From Leucaena leucocephala (taxonomy: Eukaryota > Streptophyta > Magnoliopsida > Fabales > Fabaceae): a stretch of DNA of 64,000 bases. The notes below the pieces were generated by a model, which had not been told where the DNA came from, did not search any database, and saw only the letters and a list, made by a program, of their open reading frames with translations. The stretch covers positions 22,155,501-22,219,500 of the forward strand of contig CM073554.1 of the NCBI GenBank assembly GCA_037074615.1, read 5' to 3'. Below are positions 49,871-60,536 of this stretch, piece after piece; the first letter of the stretch is position 1, and each line of letters starts with the position of its first letter. Made by a program: the position numbers and the translations under genes.

Positions 49871-50160
49871 GGGGAGTGTAGGAAATCATGGAAAAAATGA
49901 GAGAATTAAATGAGATTAAATGAGGGAGATCATAGGCAATTAACTAGTTGATTACATGATGATTTATTACCAGATTCCTTGCCTGATTTTATGATGTTCA
50001 ATCCCATGATATTTGTGATTCCATTATATGTATCTGTGTATATATGTACCTCGCCATAGTAATACAAATTACAGAAGAATCATTGTACCTTCCTTGTTGT
50101 GCTCTCTACCTAAAATTTTGTTTTCGGCATCATCCCTGAAGAATGCCGTCCAATAGAAAG

Positions 50161-50888
50161 TCAAACTTTATTCTCGGTCATTTTGATAAAAAATAAAAAA
50201 TAAAAAATAAAAAGTGGCCATGCTTACGTGTTTTTTTAAGTCGGTGTTAGTTAAATTAGATTGAAACATTACTATATCCCTCTCAACGTAATTTTTTATT
50301 TATAGAATTTGAATGTATGACCTTATTTACATCTAAACCTTAATCCCGTAATTGGATTATTTTGATGCCAAAACCACAGCATAAGGGGTCTGTTCATTGG
50401 AAACTCTCTTCCGCATCAAAAGCAGAAATGTCTAGAAGTTTGCTGACTATTCTTGATTTTCAAAATATAGATATGGCTAGTGATACATATCAATAAGGGT
50501 AACAGCTGTTTAAGTGATAATCACGTGGCTTAGATGTCGACTAGGTACTTGTAACTGCTTCTGTTACTGAGTAAGAATTGAATAAGTGATTAGGCAGGGA
50601 GTATAAATACCTACACGTGTACTCAGTTTTGGATTTGCTGTGTGAGGTTAATATCTTTAGTAATGACTCCTTTACTGGGGGACATTCTAGATAAACAGAT
50701 ATAATGTTTTGCGGGACAAAACGCGTATTTATTGAGCCCACGTTAAGGTGAATGGGGGGATTAATTCACATTGTCGTTATTGTGTCGTTTTTTTAGCATT
50801 TTATTTAGTTTCTTATAGTATGCTCTGGTGACAAAATTAAATATTTGACTATTAAATGTGCATGTTTTTTGTTTTTGTTGCTTCCTAG
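50161..50888. other. MED33 intron after copia 3
   Basis: No gene. It ends in the acceptor TTCCTAG at 50882-50888. Confidence 0.5.
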
Positions 50889-51841
50889 GAATTTCACCAG
50901 TAATGCTTCCTCTACCTATGGCAGCTCTTGTCAGTTTAACTATTACTTTTAAACTTGAAAAGAGCCAAGAGTACATCCATGCTGTTGCTGGGGCTGCTTT
51001 GGAAAATAGTGCATCAAATTGCCCTTGGCCTACCATGCCTATAATTGGTTCTCTACGGGCCCAAAAGGTTCGCCGCTGGCAGAACTTCATTGTAGTATCA
51101 TGTTCCCGTTCAGTGTTCAGACATAATAAAGACTGTGTAACCCAGCTGCTAAGAAGTTGCTTCTCCTCATTCCTTGGAACAAAATGTCTTTCGGCTTCCA
51201 AATTGACTGCAGAATCTAGTGTGAATGGTCTTCTGGGCAACACCAACACACCTACTGGTATCTACCCTTCTATAGCCCTTGGATTCTTGTACCTTAGATC
51301 TTGTCGAAATATGAAAACTGTAATAGTGGGTCTTGTGGCCGAGTACTCTCATGAATTGGCAATTCCTGACCGATTGAAGTCAAGTGAAGCTTCTCTATCC
51401 CTAGCCCCTCAGAGAGCAAAAGAGGTGTCAACACTGGGTGCGAGTCTCTTGTGTGTGGTAAGAGGGATACAGCTGGTGCAAGAACTGTATAGGGAGACTA
51501 TTCCCACATGGCTTCTGACAGATGTGAAGGATGATAATGAGAAGAAAGGCGTGTACCAAATACTAGAGGGCTATGCTATGGCATATCTCACTACAAAAAG
51601 ATATAGATTTGGCTCAATTTCTGACCGATTGAAGTCAAGTGAAGCTTCTCTATCCCTAGCCCCTCAGAGAGCAAAAGAGGTGTCAACACTGGGTGCGAGT
51701 CTCGTGTGTGGTAAGAGGGATACAGCTGGTGCAAGAACTGTATAGGGAGACTATTCCCACATGGCTTCTGACAGATGTGAAGGATGATAATGAGAAGAAA
51801 GGCGTGTACCAAATACTAGAGGGCTATGCCATGGCATATCT
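50889..51841 (+). pseudogene. MED33: MED33 relic, C-terminal exon, left part
   Basis: Reads ISPVMLPLPMAALVSLTITF, CPWPTMPIIGSLRAQKVRRW and SRSVFRHNKDCVTQLLRSCF, all typical MED33, then LVQELYRETIPTWLL and EGYAMAYL. From 51360 a 255-bp segment is repeated. The second copy lost 2 bp and is out of frame after ASLVCG. The exon is cut at 51841 by the CACTA element and resumes at 58734. Confidence 0.88.
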
Positions 51842-51867
51842 CACTACAAAAAGATATAGATTTGGCT
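51360..51867 (+). repeat. Tandem duplication spanning MED33 exon and CACTA terminus
   Basis: Unit 1 is 51360-51614 (255 bp) and unit 2 begins at 51615. CTGACCGATTGAAGTCAAG starts at 51366 and again at 51621. Unit 1 ends with TCT (51586-51588) and the first 26 bp of the CACTA element (51589-51614). Unit 2 carries the same junction and runs on into the real element. Unit 2 lacks 2 bp near 51704. Confidence 0.92.
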
Positions 51868-52045
51868 TCACCGCTGATTCAAGATTTTCAGCGGCGACTC
51901 TAATTGTCGCCGCTGAAAGTCTTGAGTTTCAGTGGCAACAAAAAAGTCGCCGCGGAAAAAGGACTTTTAGCGGCGACTTTACTTTGTCGCCGCTGAAGAG
52001 AACACTTTCAGCGGTGACATTTATTTGTCGCCGCAGAAGCAGTGA
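51868..52045. promoter_or_regulatory. 5' subterminal repeat region of the CACTA element
   Basis: Several GCGGCGAC/GTCGCCGC pairs with 7-8 bp loops, for example GCGGCGACTCTAATTG followed by GTCGCCGC near 51889-51911. In En/Spm such subterminal motifs bind TNPA and are needed for excision. That role is inferred from the family. Confidence 0.7.
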
Positions 52046-52245
52046 AAATAAATTTTGTGTGTGTTTGGCATAGCGTTTTAAAATAGATTTTCAACAAAAC
52101 CATGGTTTAATAATGATAATAGCCAAACACTAATTTTTTTTTGAAAATCGATTCTAACACCTAAACCATAGTTTCAGTCTTGAAACCATGGTTTTAAAAT
52201 AATTCAATTTCCAATAGCTTTTTTGACTCTCCCACTCGGTTTTTT

Positions 52246-52780
52246 ACACATACCCACCAGTGGGTTTACAATTAATAATTTAAATTTTATTTGAAAAAAG
52301 TAAAAATAAATACTATTTTTTTTAAAATCATAAATTTTAAAATTGTTACACATACCCACCAGTGGATTTACAATTAATAATTTAAATTTTATTTGAAAAA
52401 AGTAAAAATAAATACTATTTTTTTTTAAATCATAAATTTTAAAATTGTTACACATACCCACCAGTGGGTTTATAATTAATAATTTAAATTTTATTTGAAA
52501 AAAGTAAAAATAAATACTATTTTTTTTAAAATCATAAATTTTAAAATTTTTACACATACCCACCAGTGGGTTTACAATTAATAATTTAAATTTTATTTGA
52601 AAAAAGTAAAAATAAATACTATTTTTTTTAAAATCATAAATTTTAAAATTGTTACACATACCCACCAGTGGGTTTACAATTAATAATTTAAATTTTATTT
52701 GAAAAAAGTAAAAATAAATACTATTTTTTTTAAAATCATAAATTTTAAAATTTTTTCACATACCCGCCATTGGGTTTACA
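52246..52780. repeat. 102-bp tandem repeat in the CACTA element
   Basis: The anchor CCCACCAGTGGG recurs at 52255, 52457, 52559 and 52661, with one-base variants at 52355 and 52763. Spacing is about 102 bp. The unit length is a multiple of three, so a false repeated open frame appears on the minus strand. Confidence 0.9.
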
Positions 52781-54048
52781 CTTTTCTGCGGCGACAACAC
52801 AAAGTCGCCGCTAATACATTTTAAATACCCTTTCCCCTGCCCCTCCTCGCGACTCATTTCTGCATCAGTTTGGTTGAAACCCAACGGCGTCGCGTGAGCT
52901 CCTTTCCTCTCGCAGGCGGTGGTCGTGCTCCCAGTCGACAGTCGCCGTCGTTCGCGAAGTCGCTTCTCATTGTCATTGTGCAAGTCTTCATCCTTCCTTG
53001 ACGAGTGTGAGTTTCCCTCACCATTGGCAGTTGGCGCTCCGTTGAGGCTGAAATACACGGCGCTCCTCCGTTGCGCATTCGTTGCTCCTCAGAGTCACTT
53101 CGCCTGAAAAATTGGTCTCTTCCCTGTTGATCACCTCATACCATCGGCGTCATTCACAGTAAGTACAGTAATTTTCACCTCATTCGCTGTCGGGAAATTT
53201 GGGAAATTTTTGTGAATTTGGGAAATACACGCATTATGTTGTGCCTGTTCTGTAATGCCGCCGACTATGTAATGCCATCTGTTCTGTAATGCCGCGTCAT
53301 TGTTGATGAATTTCTTCACAGCTTGCCGTGAATTGCATTGCCGCGTACTATGTCATTGTTCCTTCAAGAAAACTGCTTGCCCATGTATTCGGAATTATGT
53401 CATTGTACCGTGAATCTCCTACTTCTATGTATGACTTGTCCATGTATTCGGAATTATGGCAGATTATATATTTAAAATTCCAAAGAAATGGTAATAGAAA
53501 GAATGCTTTGGATTTGGTCTAAATCCAAATCCTACTAATCCAAACATAATATCAGATCGTTTCTTGATTTCACCAATTATGTACTTCAATGTCCTTCCTT
53601 AAAATGAAAGGTTTAGTGATGAGAACGGAATCAATTCAAGTGTTACCAAAAGTGCAAAAATCCAATCCCATATGATGCCGAGGAGGGGGTAAGTTGGAGG
53701 GAGTAGTGATGGGGGAGTAATCATGAAGCGTGGGAATTTGTCCACTGGTATTATTTAGGGGGTAAAATGGAATTGTAACAGACTATTTTCAAGTTAGTTG
53801 GTTGGACTTGATCATGAATTTTACGAATTGCATTTTGATTGAGTCTTCAAGGTATGATTGTGTTTACTTTTATTTAACTGTTGAATAATATTGTTGTTTC
53901 TTAATGGAGAAACGATGTATTTAATCAATAAAGCTTAGTTATTATAATATTAAATTGATGTTGCGTGGATCCATGACCCTATTATATTACTGATATGTTT
54001 GTTGGCTTTTGTTGTTGTATCCTAGGTCTAACTGTTTAGGGAATATAA
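52781..54048. other. CACTA 5' internal region, leader of the transposase
   Basis: One further GCGGCGAC/GTCGCCGC pair lies near 52790-52815. The GC-richer stretch 52840-53110 gives overlapping frames on both strands without a domain. It likely contains the transposase promoter and 5' UTR. No start site can be assigned. Confidence 0.45.
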
Positions 54049-56436
54049 ATGGATAAAAGTTGGTTACATATTAGAGATAGAGGCAACCTATCATATATTA
54101 GAGGAGTTGATGCTTTTCTAGAATGGGCATTTAGTCAACCTGGCGTGGGAAGTCAAATACGTTGTCCTTGCAGAAGATGCATGAATGTTATATTTAAAGG
54201 GAGAAGAGATGTCAGGACAGACTTATTGAGCAAGGGTTTTTGGAATAGTTATACGGTATGGGACTTGCATGGGGAAATTAGAAGATTTCAGACAGATTTT
54301 AGAACTTCTAGTAATGACAAAGAGAATGCTACTGCTAGTGAAAACTTTACAAGGATGATATGCGATGCATATGGAGTTCCATGTGTGGATTATACAAATA
54401 CTAGTCATTGTGACAGCGAAGAGCCTAATCAACAGGCTAAAAGGTTCTTTGACTTGTTAAAAGATGCTGAAACTGAACTTTATCCAGGTTGTGTCAAGAT
54501 GTCTAAACTTTCTTTCATTGTAAAGTTGCTTCAAGTGAAATGCCTTAACCATTGGAGTAATAAATCTATGGATGTCTTGTTGGGCTTATTAAAAGAAGTT
54601 CTCCCAGAGGGGGCTTTAGTGCCAACTTCATTCTATGAAGCAAAGAAGATAATTCGTGACTTGGGTTTAGATTACCATAAAATTGATGCTTGTGAGAATG
54701 ATTGCATATTGTATTGGGGAGAGCACACACATGCAGAATCATGTCCTAAGTGTAAGATGCCTAGATGGAATTTAAACAAACAGAAAGGGAAAAAGGTTCC
54801 ACATAAAGTCTTGCGGCATTTTCCCATAACACCAAGGCTACAAAGACTGTATATGTCAACAGACACAGCTAAAGAAATGAGGTGGCACAAGGAGAAACAC
54901 TCAAATGACGAGGTAATGAGGCATCCAGCTGATTCTCTAGCCTGGAAACACTTTGACAACCAATACCCTAACTTCTCTGCTGATCCAAGAAGTGTTCGAC
55001 TGGGTTTAGCAAGTGATGGATTTCAACCATTTGGGAATATGAGTGCCAATCATAGTATCTGGCCTGTTGTGTTAGTGCCATATAACTTGCCACCATGGCT
55101 TTGTATGAAAAGCCCATACTTCATGATGACACTTCTTATTCCTGGTCCAAAGTGTCCAGGTGATGACATAGATGTTTATCTTCAACCTATGATTCAGGAG
55201 TTGAAGCAATTGTGGGAATTAGGGGTACAGACGTATGATGCGTATTGTCAATCAAATTTTATCATGCATGCCGCTATATTGTGGACTATAAATGATTTTC
55301 CCGCATATGAAAACCTTTCAGGGTGGTCAACTAAAGGTAAACTTGCTTGTCCATGCTGCCACAAAGACACGCATTGTATTTCGATAAGGAGCAAGTTGGC
55401 TTACATGGGGCATCGACGCTTTCTTCCACAAAATCACCCATGGCATAAAAATAAGGTATCATTTGATGGTAAATAAGAGCATATGGATCCACCAGTTGCA
55501 TTGACTGGAGATGAAGTGCTCAAGCAACTTCAACACTTAGGTGATGTGACATTTAGCAAGGGTATAAAACGAAAGCGTCATACACAGAATAATGCTTACA
55601 ATTGGAGAAAAAGAAGTATTTTTTTCCAGTTGCCTTACTGGAAGTACTTGCTAATACGACATAATCTTGATGTGATGCACATAGAAAGAAATGTTTCTCA
55701 GAACATTGTGTGCACGGTGATGGATTTGGTTGGAAAGACGAAGGACACAGTTAAAAGTAGGTATGACTTGATGGACTTAGGTATTAGGAGTGATATGCAC
55801 CCAGTTGAAGATGGTGATAATGTTTATATTCCTCTTGCTCCTTACACATTGTCTCCTGAGAACAAACAATCCCTTTTACAATTCTTGGCTAACGTAAGAG
55901 TGCCTGATACTTTTTCATCTAATATTTCAAGATGTGTCAACATTCAGGAGCGAAAATTGTTTGGTTTGAAGAGTCATGATCACCATGTGTTATTGCAAGA
56001 GATCTTCCCAATTGCAATACGTGGGTTAGTACCTTCTAAGGTGTGTGAACCAATTATAGAATTGGGAAGATTTTTCAAAAATCTTTGTTCGAAGTCATTG
56101 TCTTGTGAAGTGCTTGACAAACTCCAAAGTCAGATAATATTGACATTATGCAAGTTGGAGACCGTCTTCCCACCTGCTTTCTTTGATGTGATGGTTCACT
56201 TGCCAATACACTTGGCAGGGGAGGCAAAAGTTGCTGGACCAGTTCAATATCGTTGGATGTATCCAATAGAAAGGTAACATTCGTTAATTGCATTGTATAT
56301 TTATAATTCATATTTATGGAATGTTGATTACTTTTAATGCATTAGGTATTTGCGGACACTCAAATTGTATGTTCGTAATAAAGCTCGGCCTGAAGGATCA
56401 ATTGCAGAAGGATACATGGCAAAAATAATTGATACG
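54049..56436 (+). pseudogene. CACTA TNPD-type transposase with one internal stop
   Basis: Frame from ATG 54049 to 56274, interrupted once by TAA at 55474-55476 (after VSFDGK); both parts are in the same frame. The N-terminus is the transposase-associated domain (WLHIRDR, FLEWAFSQ, IRCPCRRCMN). Then comes the transposase_21 core (CPKCKMPRW, LGLASDGFQPFG, LNHSIWP-type MSANHSIWPVVLVPYNLPPW, MDPPVALTGDEV, HNLDVMHIERNV). The DUF4218 region follows: FPPAFFDVMVHLPIHLAGE and GPVQYRWMYPIERYLRTLK across an intron (56275-56345), then VRNKARPEGSIAEGY. The usual C-terminal part beyond this is absent; the frame splices towards the TNPA-like gene instead. Function in its host: strand cleavage and transfer at the element ends. 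Confidence 0.88.
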
Positions 56437-56506
56437 GTATATTTTATCTACATTGATTATTGTTTGATTGATTGTTTTTTTCTAAATGAAATGTATATTT
56501 TTGTAG

Positions 56507-58215
56507 GATATGTCAGGATTAAAGAGAGGTCGAGGTGGGAAAAGTCTTTCTGTTAGATCTAATGACAACACAAATAGCGGAGGTACATGCTCTACACCTC
56601 AATCAAGACCTGATATTTCACCTCTACTACTGCAATAGCAATTTCAGGAAATGCCTGTCAACTCTCCTCCTACTCCCCATACTCAAAATAGTAGTGCAGG
56701 TAAGTTTGTTTTAATTTTGTAATAATTGATTTACATCGCTTGTAACATTTAATTGTTTTAATTCAACTTCAATGCTAGGCTCTTTTACTGCAATGAACAA
56801 GCGCAGAGGAGTTTACAAGTCTGTTAATGTGAATTTAAAGACTGCACAAGGAACGAAGATTCGATTCAAATTTTCAGATTCAATGTCAAGAGCAATTGGT
56901 CCAGAAGCAAGAGACTTTTCTAATTATTGTGGTTTGACTCTTAGAACCACAATCTCGTTCAGGGATGGTAGAGGTAGCTGGAAGAATATTTTTGAAAAAT
57001 ATGGTCAGGATATGATTTTAAAAATAAAGGTATTTATGTCAAATTTGTATACTTATTTTAGTTTATTTTTATTATTAGACAAAGTGTTTACATTTATTTG
57101 TTACAGGATAAGTTTGAACCTGCTGATGAAATTAGTGAAGAAAAGTTTCATACAGCTATATCAATTATTTTACAAAATGCATTTAGAAATTGGAAGAACA
57201 ATTTGCACTCTCACTACAAGAAATATGAGACTGATGAGGATAGGTTGGCTGATCCTCCTCAAACTATTAGTTTTGAAGATTGGGAGTGGTTATTAATATA
57301 TTTTAAGTCTGACATATTTAAGGTATCTCACTATCCTTCTAAACAAATTATATTTTTTCTAATTATTAAATTCTTATTAATTTCTTATTAGTTACTGCAT
57401 TTTGTTGTAGAATAAAAGTATAAGGAACATGATAAATCGAGAAAAACAAATGAATAAACATACTTGTGGTCCTCGATCATTTGCAGAGATTGAGTATGCT
57501 AGTGTAAGTTCAATCTATCATCACTATACTTTAAATTTTCAATCATTTTTTTAAATCTAATTTTTGCATTTTCTCGTATGTTATTATTTTGTAGAGAGAT
57601 CTTACTACTGGACAACCTATTCCTCCTGACCAGTTGTGGGAGATAACGCATACTAGGAAGACATTATACGGACAAGTAGTATGGGCTGATCCACACTCTG
57701 AACAGCTTCATGTACGCATTGTTATTTAATATCTTATTTTGATTTACTATTATCAATAATCTAACAGTTTTATGTTTTTATTATAAAGTCGTATGCACAA
57801 ACTTTCTCAACAACAAGATCAAGATTTAGAGAGTGATGCTCGAATGACGTCAGAGGAGATATTGGCGACAGTTCTTGGTGAGAGGTCAGGGTATGTAAGA
57901 GGGAAAGGGTATGGAGCAGAACCTTCAAGGAAGAGAAATTGCCCTCAATCTACTGATAGTTCAGTTGTGGAGAGTGTGCGTGCCCAACTGCAGGAAGAGT
58001 TTGATAAAAAATTTCAAGAGGAGAGAGAAAAATTGGAGGCTGAGCGTGCAAAGATGGAAGAAAAACGTGAAAAGATACAACAAGAACGTGTGCAGTTCGA
58101 GCAAAGACTAATGGAACAAATGGAGCAAAGAATACAAGCTCAATTCGCAGCCTTGATGCAGAAAGGACAACCACATGGGGCTACTTCTAGTCATAGTATT
58201 GAACCTTCTACATAA
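56507..58215 (+). pseudogene. CACTA TNPA-like protein (plant transposase family 24), several exons
   Basis: Likely exons: 56507-56699, 56779-57029, 57107-57322, 57411-57503, 57595-57711 and 57793-58215, with AG/GT borders. TAG at 56636-56638 interrupts the first (LLLQ, stop, QFQEM). The middle exons match the plant En/Spm transposase domain: KRRGVYKSVNV, GLTLRTTISFRDGRGSW, FRNWKNNLHSHYKKY, RDLTTGQPIPPDQLW and GQVVWADPHSEQ. The last exon has ILATVLGERSGYVRGKGYG, then a strong Glu/Arg/Lys coiled coil (about residues 65-115 of that exon) suited to dimerisation. The family binds subterminal motifs. The phase at the last acceptor is uncertain. Confidence 0.75.
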
Positions 58216-58403
58216 AATTTATGTATAAATTAAATAATTTTATTATAATTTTAAATATCTTCATATTTTAGATGATAATAAAAATATTTATTAATATTAT
58301 TATATTAGAGTTTATTTAATTATTTATTATTATATTATATTTTTTCATATTACAGAAATTATTAGAAAAAATATAAAAAATAATTTTCATTTTTGTATCT
58401 TTA

Positions 58404-58712
58404 GGCGGCAACACAATATCGCTGCAGAATCATCCTTAGGCGGCGACAGTTTTGTCGCCATTAATTGATCTTTAGGCGGCGACATATTTGTCGCCGCAGA
58501 ATGATCTTTAGGTGTCGCCGCTAATTCCACAATATGCGGCGACATATTTGTCGCCGCTAATTCATCTTTAGGCGGCGACTTTTATTTGTCGCCGCAAATA
58601 TGTATAGGCGACAGTCTCATAGGCGGCGACTTAGCGGCGACAAAATGTCGCCACTATAGTGATTCAGCGGCGACTTTTATACCTTCTGCGGCGACAAATG
58701 TCGCCGCTGAAA
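58404..58712. promoter_or_regulatory. 3' subterminal repeat region of the CACTA element
   Basis: At least ten GCGGCGAC or GTCGCCGC motifs in 300 bp, mostly as facing pairs with short loops. Repeated ATTTGTCGCCGC and TTTAGGCGGCGAC forms are visible. Denser than the 5' subterminal region, as in En/Spm. Confidence 0.75.
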
Positions 58713-58733
58713 CTCATTTTTTTTGTAGTGTCT

Positions 58734-59099
58734 GCTACTACTGTCTTGGTCAATCATATGGGGTGCTGGGGAAAAGTCACAATCAGGAGCATTGTCTAGA
58801 AGTACGCGTAATGTTGGAGTCCATTTGGAGTTCTTGGCTCAAGTAATGGAGGGCAACATCTCGGTCAGTTGCAATCCAGCGACGTGGAAAACATATGTCT
58901 CCTGCTTAATGGGGGTGTGGCACTTGCTCCGGCATGGATTCAAGAAGTGAAAGTTAACACAATGAGGAAATTGGCACATGGATTAAGCAGGTGGCATGAA
59001 TATGAAATCTCCTTTCATCTCTTGCAGAGAGGAGGGCCCGCAGCTATTGGAAATCTTGCTGAACTCGTCAATGTAATTGATTCTCAGCAATGTCATTGA
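58734..59099 (+). pseudogene. MED33: MED33 relic, C-terminal exon, right part
   Basis: Continues the frame from 51841 directly: AYL is followed by LLLSWSIIWGAG, then GVHLEFLAQVMEGNISVSCN and ATWKTYVSCLMGV, as in the MED33 C-terminus. A duplicated GT near 58915-58918 shifts the frame. The next frame carries PAWIQEVKVNTMRKLAHGLS and GGPAAIGNLAELV to TGA at 59097-59099. Confidence 0.88.
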
Positions 59100-60536
59100 C
59101 TATGAATCTAAGATGCCGTACTCATAGTTCAACGTAGGAAAGGAAGGATTTCCAGTAACAGATTATGGACGATACCGCAATAGCATCAATAAAAAAAATT
59201 GAGGACAAGTCTAAATTTGCTTGTATATATTAACGACAAGTTCTCTTCCATTATCAAGCAACTTCTCTATTGAACCATCTGGAGTTAAATTTTTTTAGCC
59301 TTTTTTGGTTATGGAATCTTGATTAGACGTCTTCTAGTTGAAATGGACTGTCTATAGTTCCATCTTTTATGAAGAGTACTGGTGTTGATACATAGGTACC
59401 TAATCTTTGAGTATTTTAAATCATCATTACGTAGCCTAAATCCTAGTCATTGTTTTTTTTTCACAATCTAGACGTAAAAAATTTACATAAATGGTTTCTT
59501 TATTACTACATATAATCCTTAATGTAAAAGTTAATAACTAATTTATATATATTAAAAAAGTTAATTATTTTAGTTATTTATAATAAATATAATTTAATTT
59601 TTTTAAAATGTCATATTTTATCAAAACTACTATTGGATAAAAATACTTTAATGTGTGCCATCAATATGGTTATTTTAAGAAAAAATTATAAATTTGAGAA
59701 ATAAAATAAATTGAGATATTATATTTAGAATTAAATTTAACTTTTCAACTAATTCATATATTATATAGGAAGTACTCTACTATGAAATACGCCAATTAAT
59801 TCATTTATAATTACAGGCAACGCCGGCCATTAATAAATTATTTTTTATTTAATACAATTTAAACTCATACATACAAACATGTCAACGCCAGGCTTGAATT
59901 GGGTGGCCTTGCCACTGGGTCAACTAGCCTTGACCATTAATAACTTACTGATTGTTATTCTTTTTTTTAATGATCAGCTAAAATAGTAACCGCAGATCAA
60001 AGAGATTATTAATTAGTATTCATCTAACTGCTAGAGAAAACATTTTGGAACAAAGTTGAAATATATTCCAACTAACGACAAAAAAAGAGAAGTTGTAAGT
60101 AACACAAGAAGTGAAATTTTCGAAATGATAAGTGAAATTTTCGAATGTTTTCTTTATTGATTCTTGTGTTATTCTCTTTGAGAAGAGTAGAGGTACATAT
60201 ATAGTGAGTTTGGTGGAGATTGGAATTTTATATAAAAGGAAAAAGGACCAAGCTAGACCGGAGAGGGTCCTGAGGACATTTATGTACATACATAGGTAGC
60301 GCTGAAGGAAATGAAGGTTGCAGCTGCAAATACGTACATATAAATGGCTGGGGCCCACTCCTTGTAGTAAAATGAAGAAGTGGGGCAATGGAACCGATGA
60401 ATGATGCATATTGACTTTTGTGCGCCTCATAATTTGATCTTTAATGTAAATATAAATATAGAAGAAAGGGAAAGAAAATATAATATTGATGGATGTGGAA
60501 GCAGGAGGAACAAATTATTATTATCAAGTGCATGTG
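59100..60536. other. Spacer between the MED33 relic and the LOR gene
   Basis: AT-rich, no gene. The right end holds the 3' UTR of the minus-strand LOR gene. A minus-strand frame at 60020-60430 has no domain. Confidence 0.45.

Larger units (their letters stand above)
41718..50155 (+). mobile_element. Copia element 3 with both LTRs and target duplication
   Basis: Bounded by GAAAG at 41713-41717 and 50156-50160. The 3' LTR is 49877-50155 (279 bp), preceded by the polypurine tract GAGGGGGAG. The 5' LTR is the same sequence split in two (41718-41854 and 45223-45361) by a nested solo LTR. The primer-binding site TGGTATCAGAGC follows at 45362-45373. LTRs start TGTAGG and end CCAATA. The coding part carries gag, zinc knuckle, protease, integrase, reverse transcriptase and RNase H in copia order but with many stops. 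It sits in the intron between MED33 exons at 40624 and 50889. Confidence 0.92.
51842..58730 (+). mobile_element. CACTA (En/Spm) DNA transposon, 6889 bp
   Basis: Begins CACTACAAAAAG and ends TTTTTTTTGTAGTG, the CACTA terminal inverted repeats. TCT flanks both sides (51839-51841 and 58731-58733), the 3-bp target duplication of this superfamily. Subterminal regions (51868-52045 and 58404-58712) are packed with GCGGCGAC and GTCGCCGC motifs, many as inverted pairs. Inside are a TNPD-type transposase and a TNPA-like gene, both with in-frame stops. It lies in the last MED33 exon. The element is probably no longer autonomous but could be mobilised by a relative. Confidence 0.94.
29046..59099 (+). pseudogene. 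MED33: Mediator subunit MED33/MED5 relic, 30 kb
   Basis: Exon remnants in one order and strand match plant MED33A/B (tail module of the Mediator complex; the Arabidopsis proteins, REF4 and RFR1, restrain phenylpropanoid synthesis). Pieces: 29046-29328, 32094-32204, 33284 to about 33660, about 35120-35181, 36942-37103, 39312-39959, 40624 to about 40822, 50889-51841 and 58734-59099. The family is about 1300 residues. Here a large central block (between the third and fourth pieces) is missing. Disabling changes seen: stop at 29253, stop at 33585, stop at 35179, a 1-bp loss near 39343, stop at 39445, a frameshift near 39661, a tandem duplication at 51360, a CACTA insertion at 51842, and a GT duplication near 58915. 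It cannot make Mediator subunit. Transcripts of parts are possible. Confidence 0.9.

Noticed and set aside
41718..50155. Autonomous copia element
   Set aside because: Both LTRs and the YVDD box are present, but gag, protease and integrase all contain stops or altered key residues.
50761..51249. 162-codon minus-strand frame
   Set aside because: Antisense to the MED33 C-terminal exon, which carries the recognisable protein motifs.
52204..52665. 153-codon minus-strand frame with a repeated 34-residue motif
   Set aside because: It is produced by a 102-bp AT-rich tandem repeat whose length is a multiple of three; its composition (F, K, I, Y, N) is that of translated AT-rich DNA.
52246..52780. 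Regular repeats that could suggest a CRISPR array
   Set aside because: The units are contiguous 102-bp copies without unique spacers, inside a plant transposon.
29046..59099. Functional long-intron MED33 gene
   Set aside because: Stops and frameshifts occur in most exons and a large central part is missing, too much for an intact gene with sequencing errors.
60020..60430. 136-codon minus-strand frame downstream of the LOR gene
   Set aside because: No domain and AT-rich composition; it most likely lies in the 3' UTR or spacer of the LOR gene.
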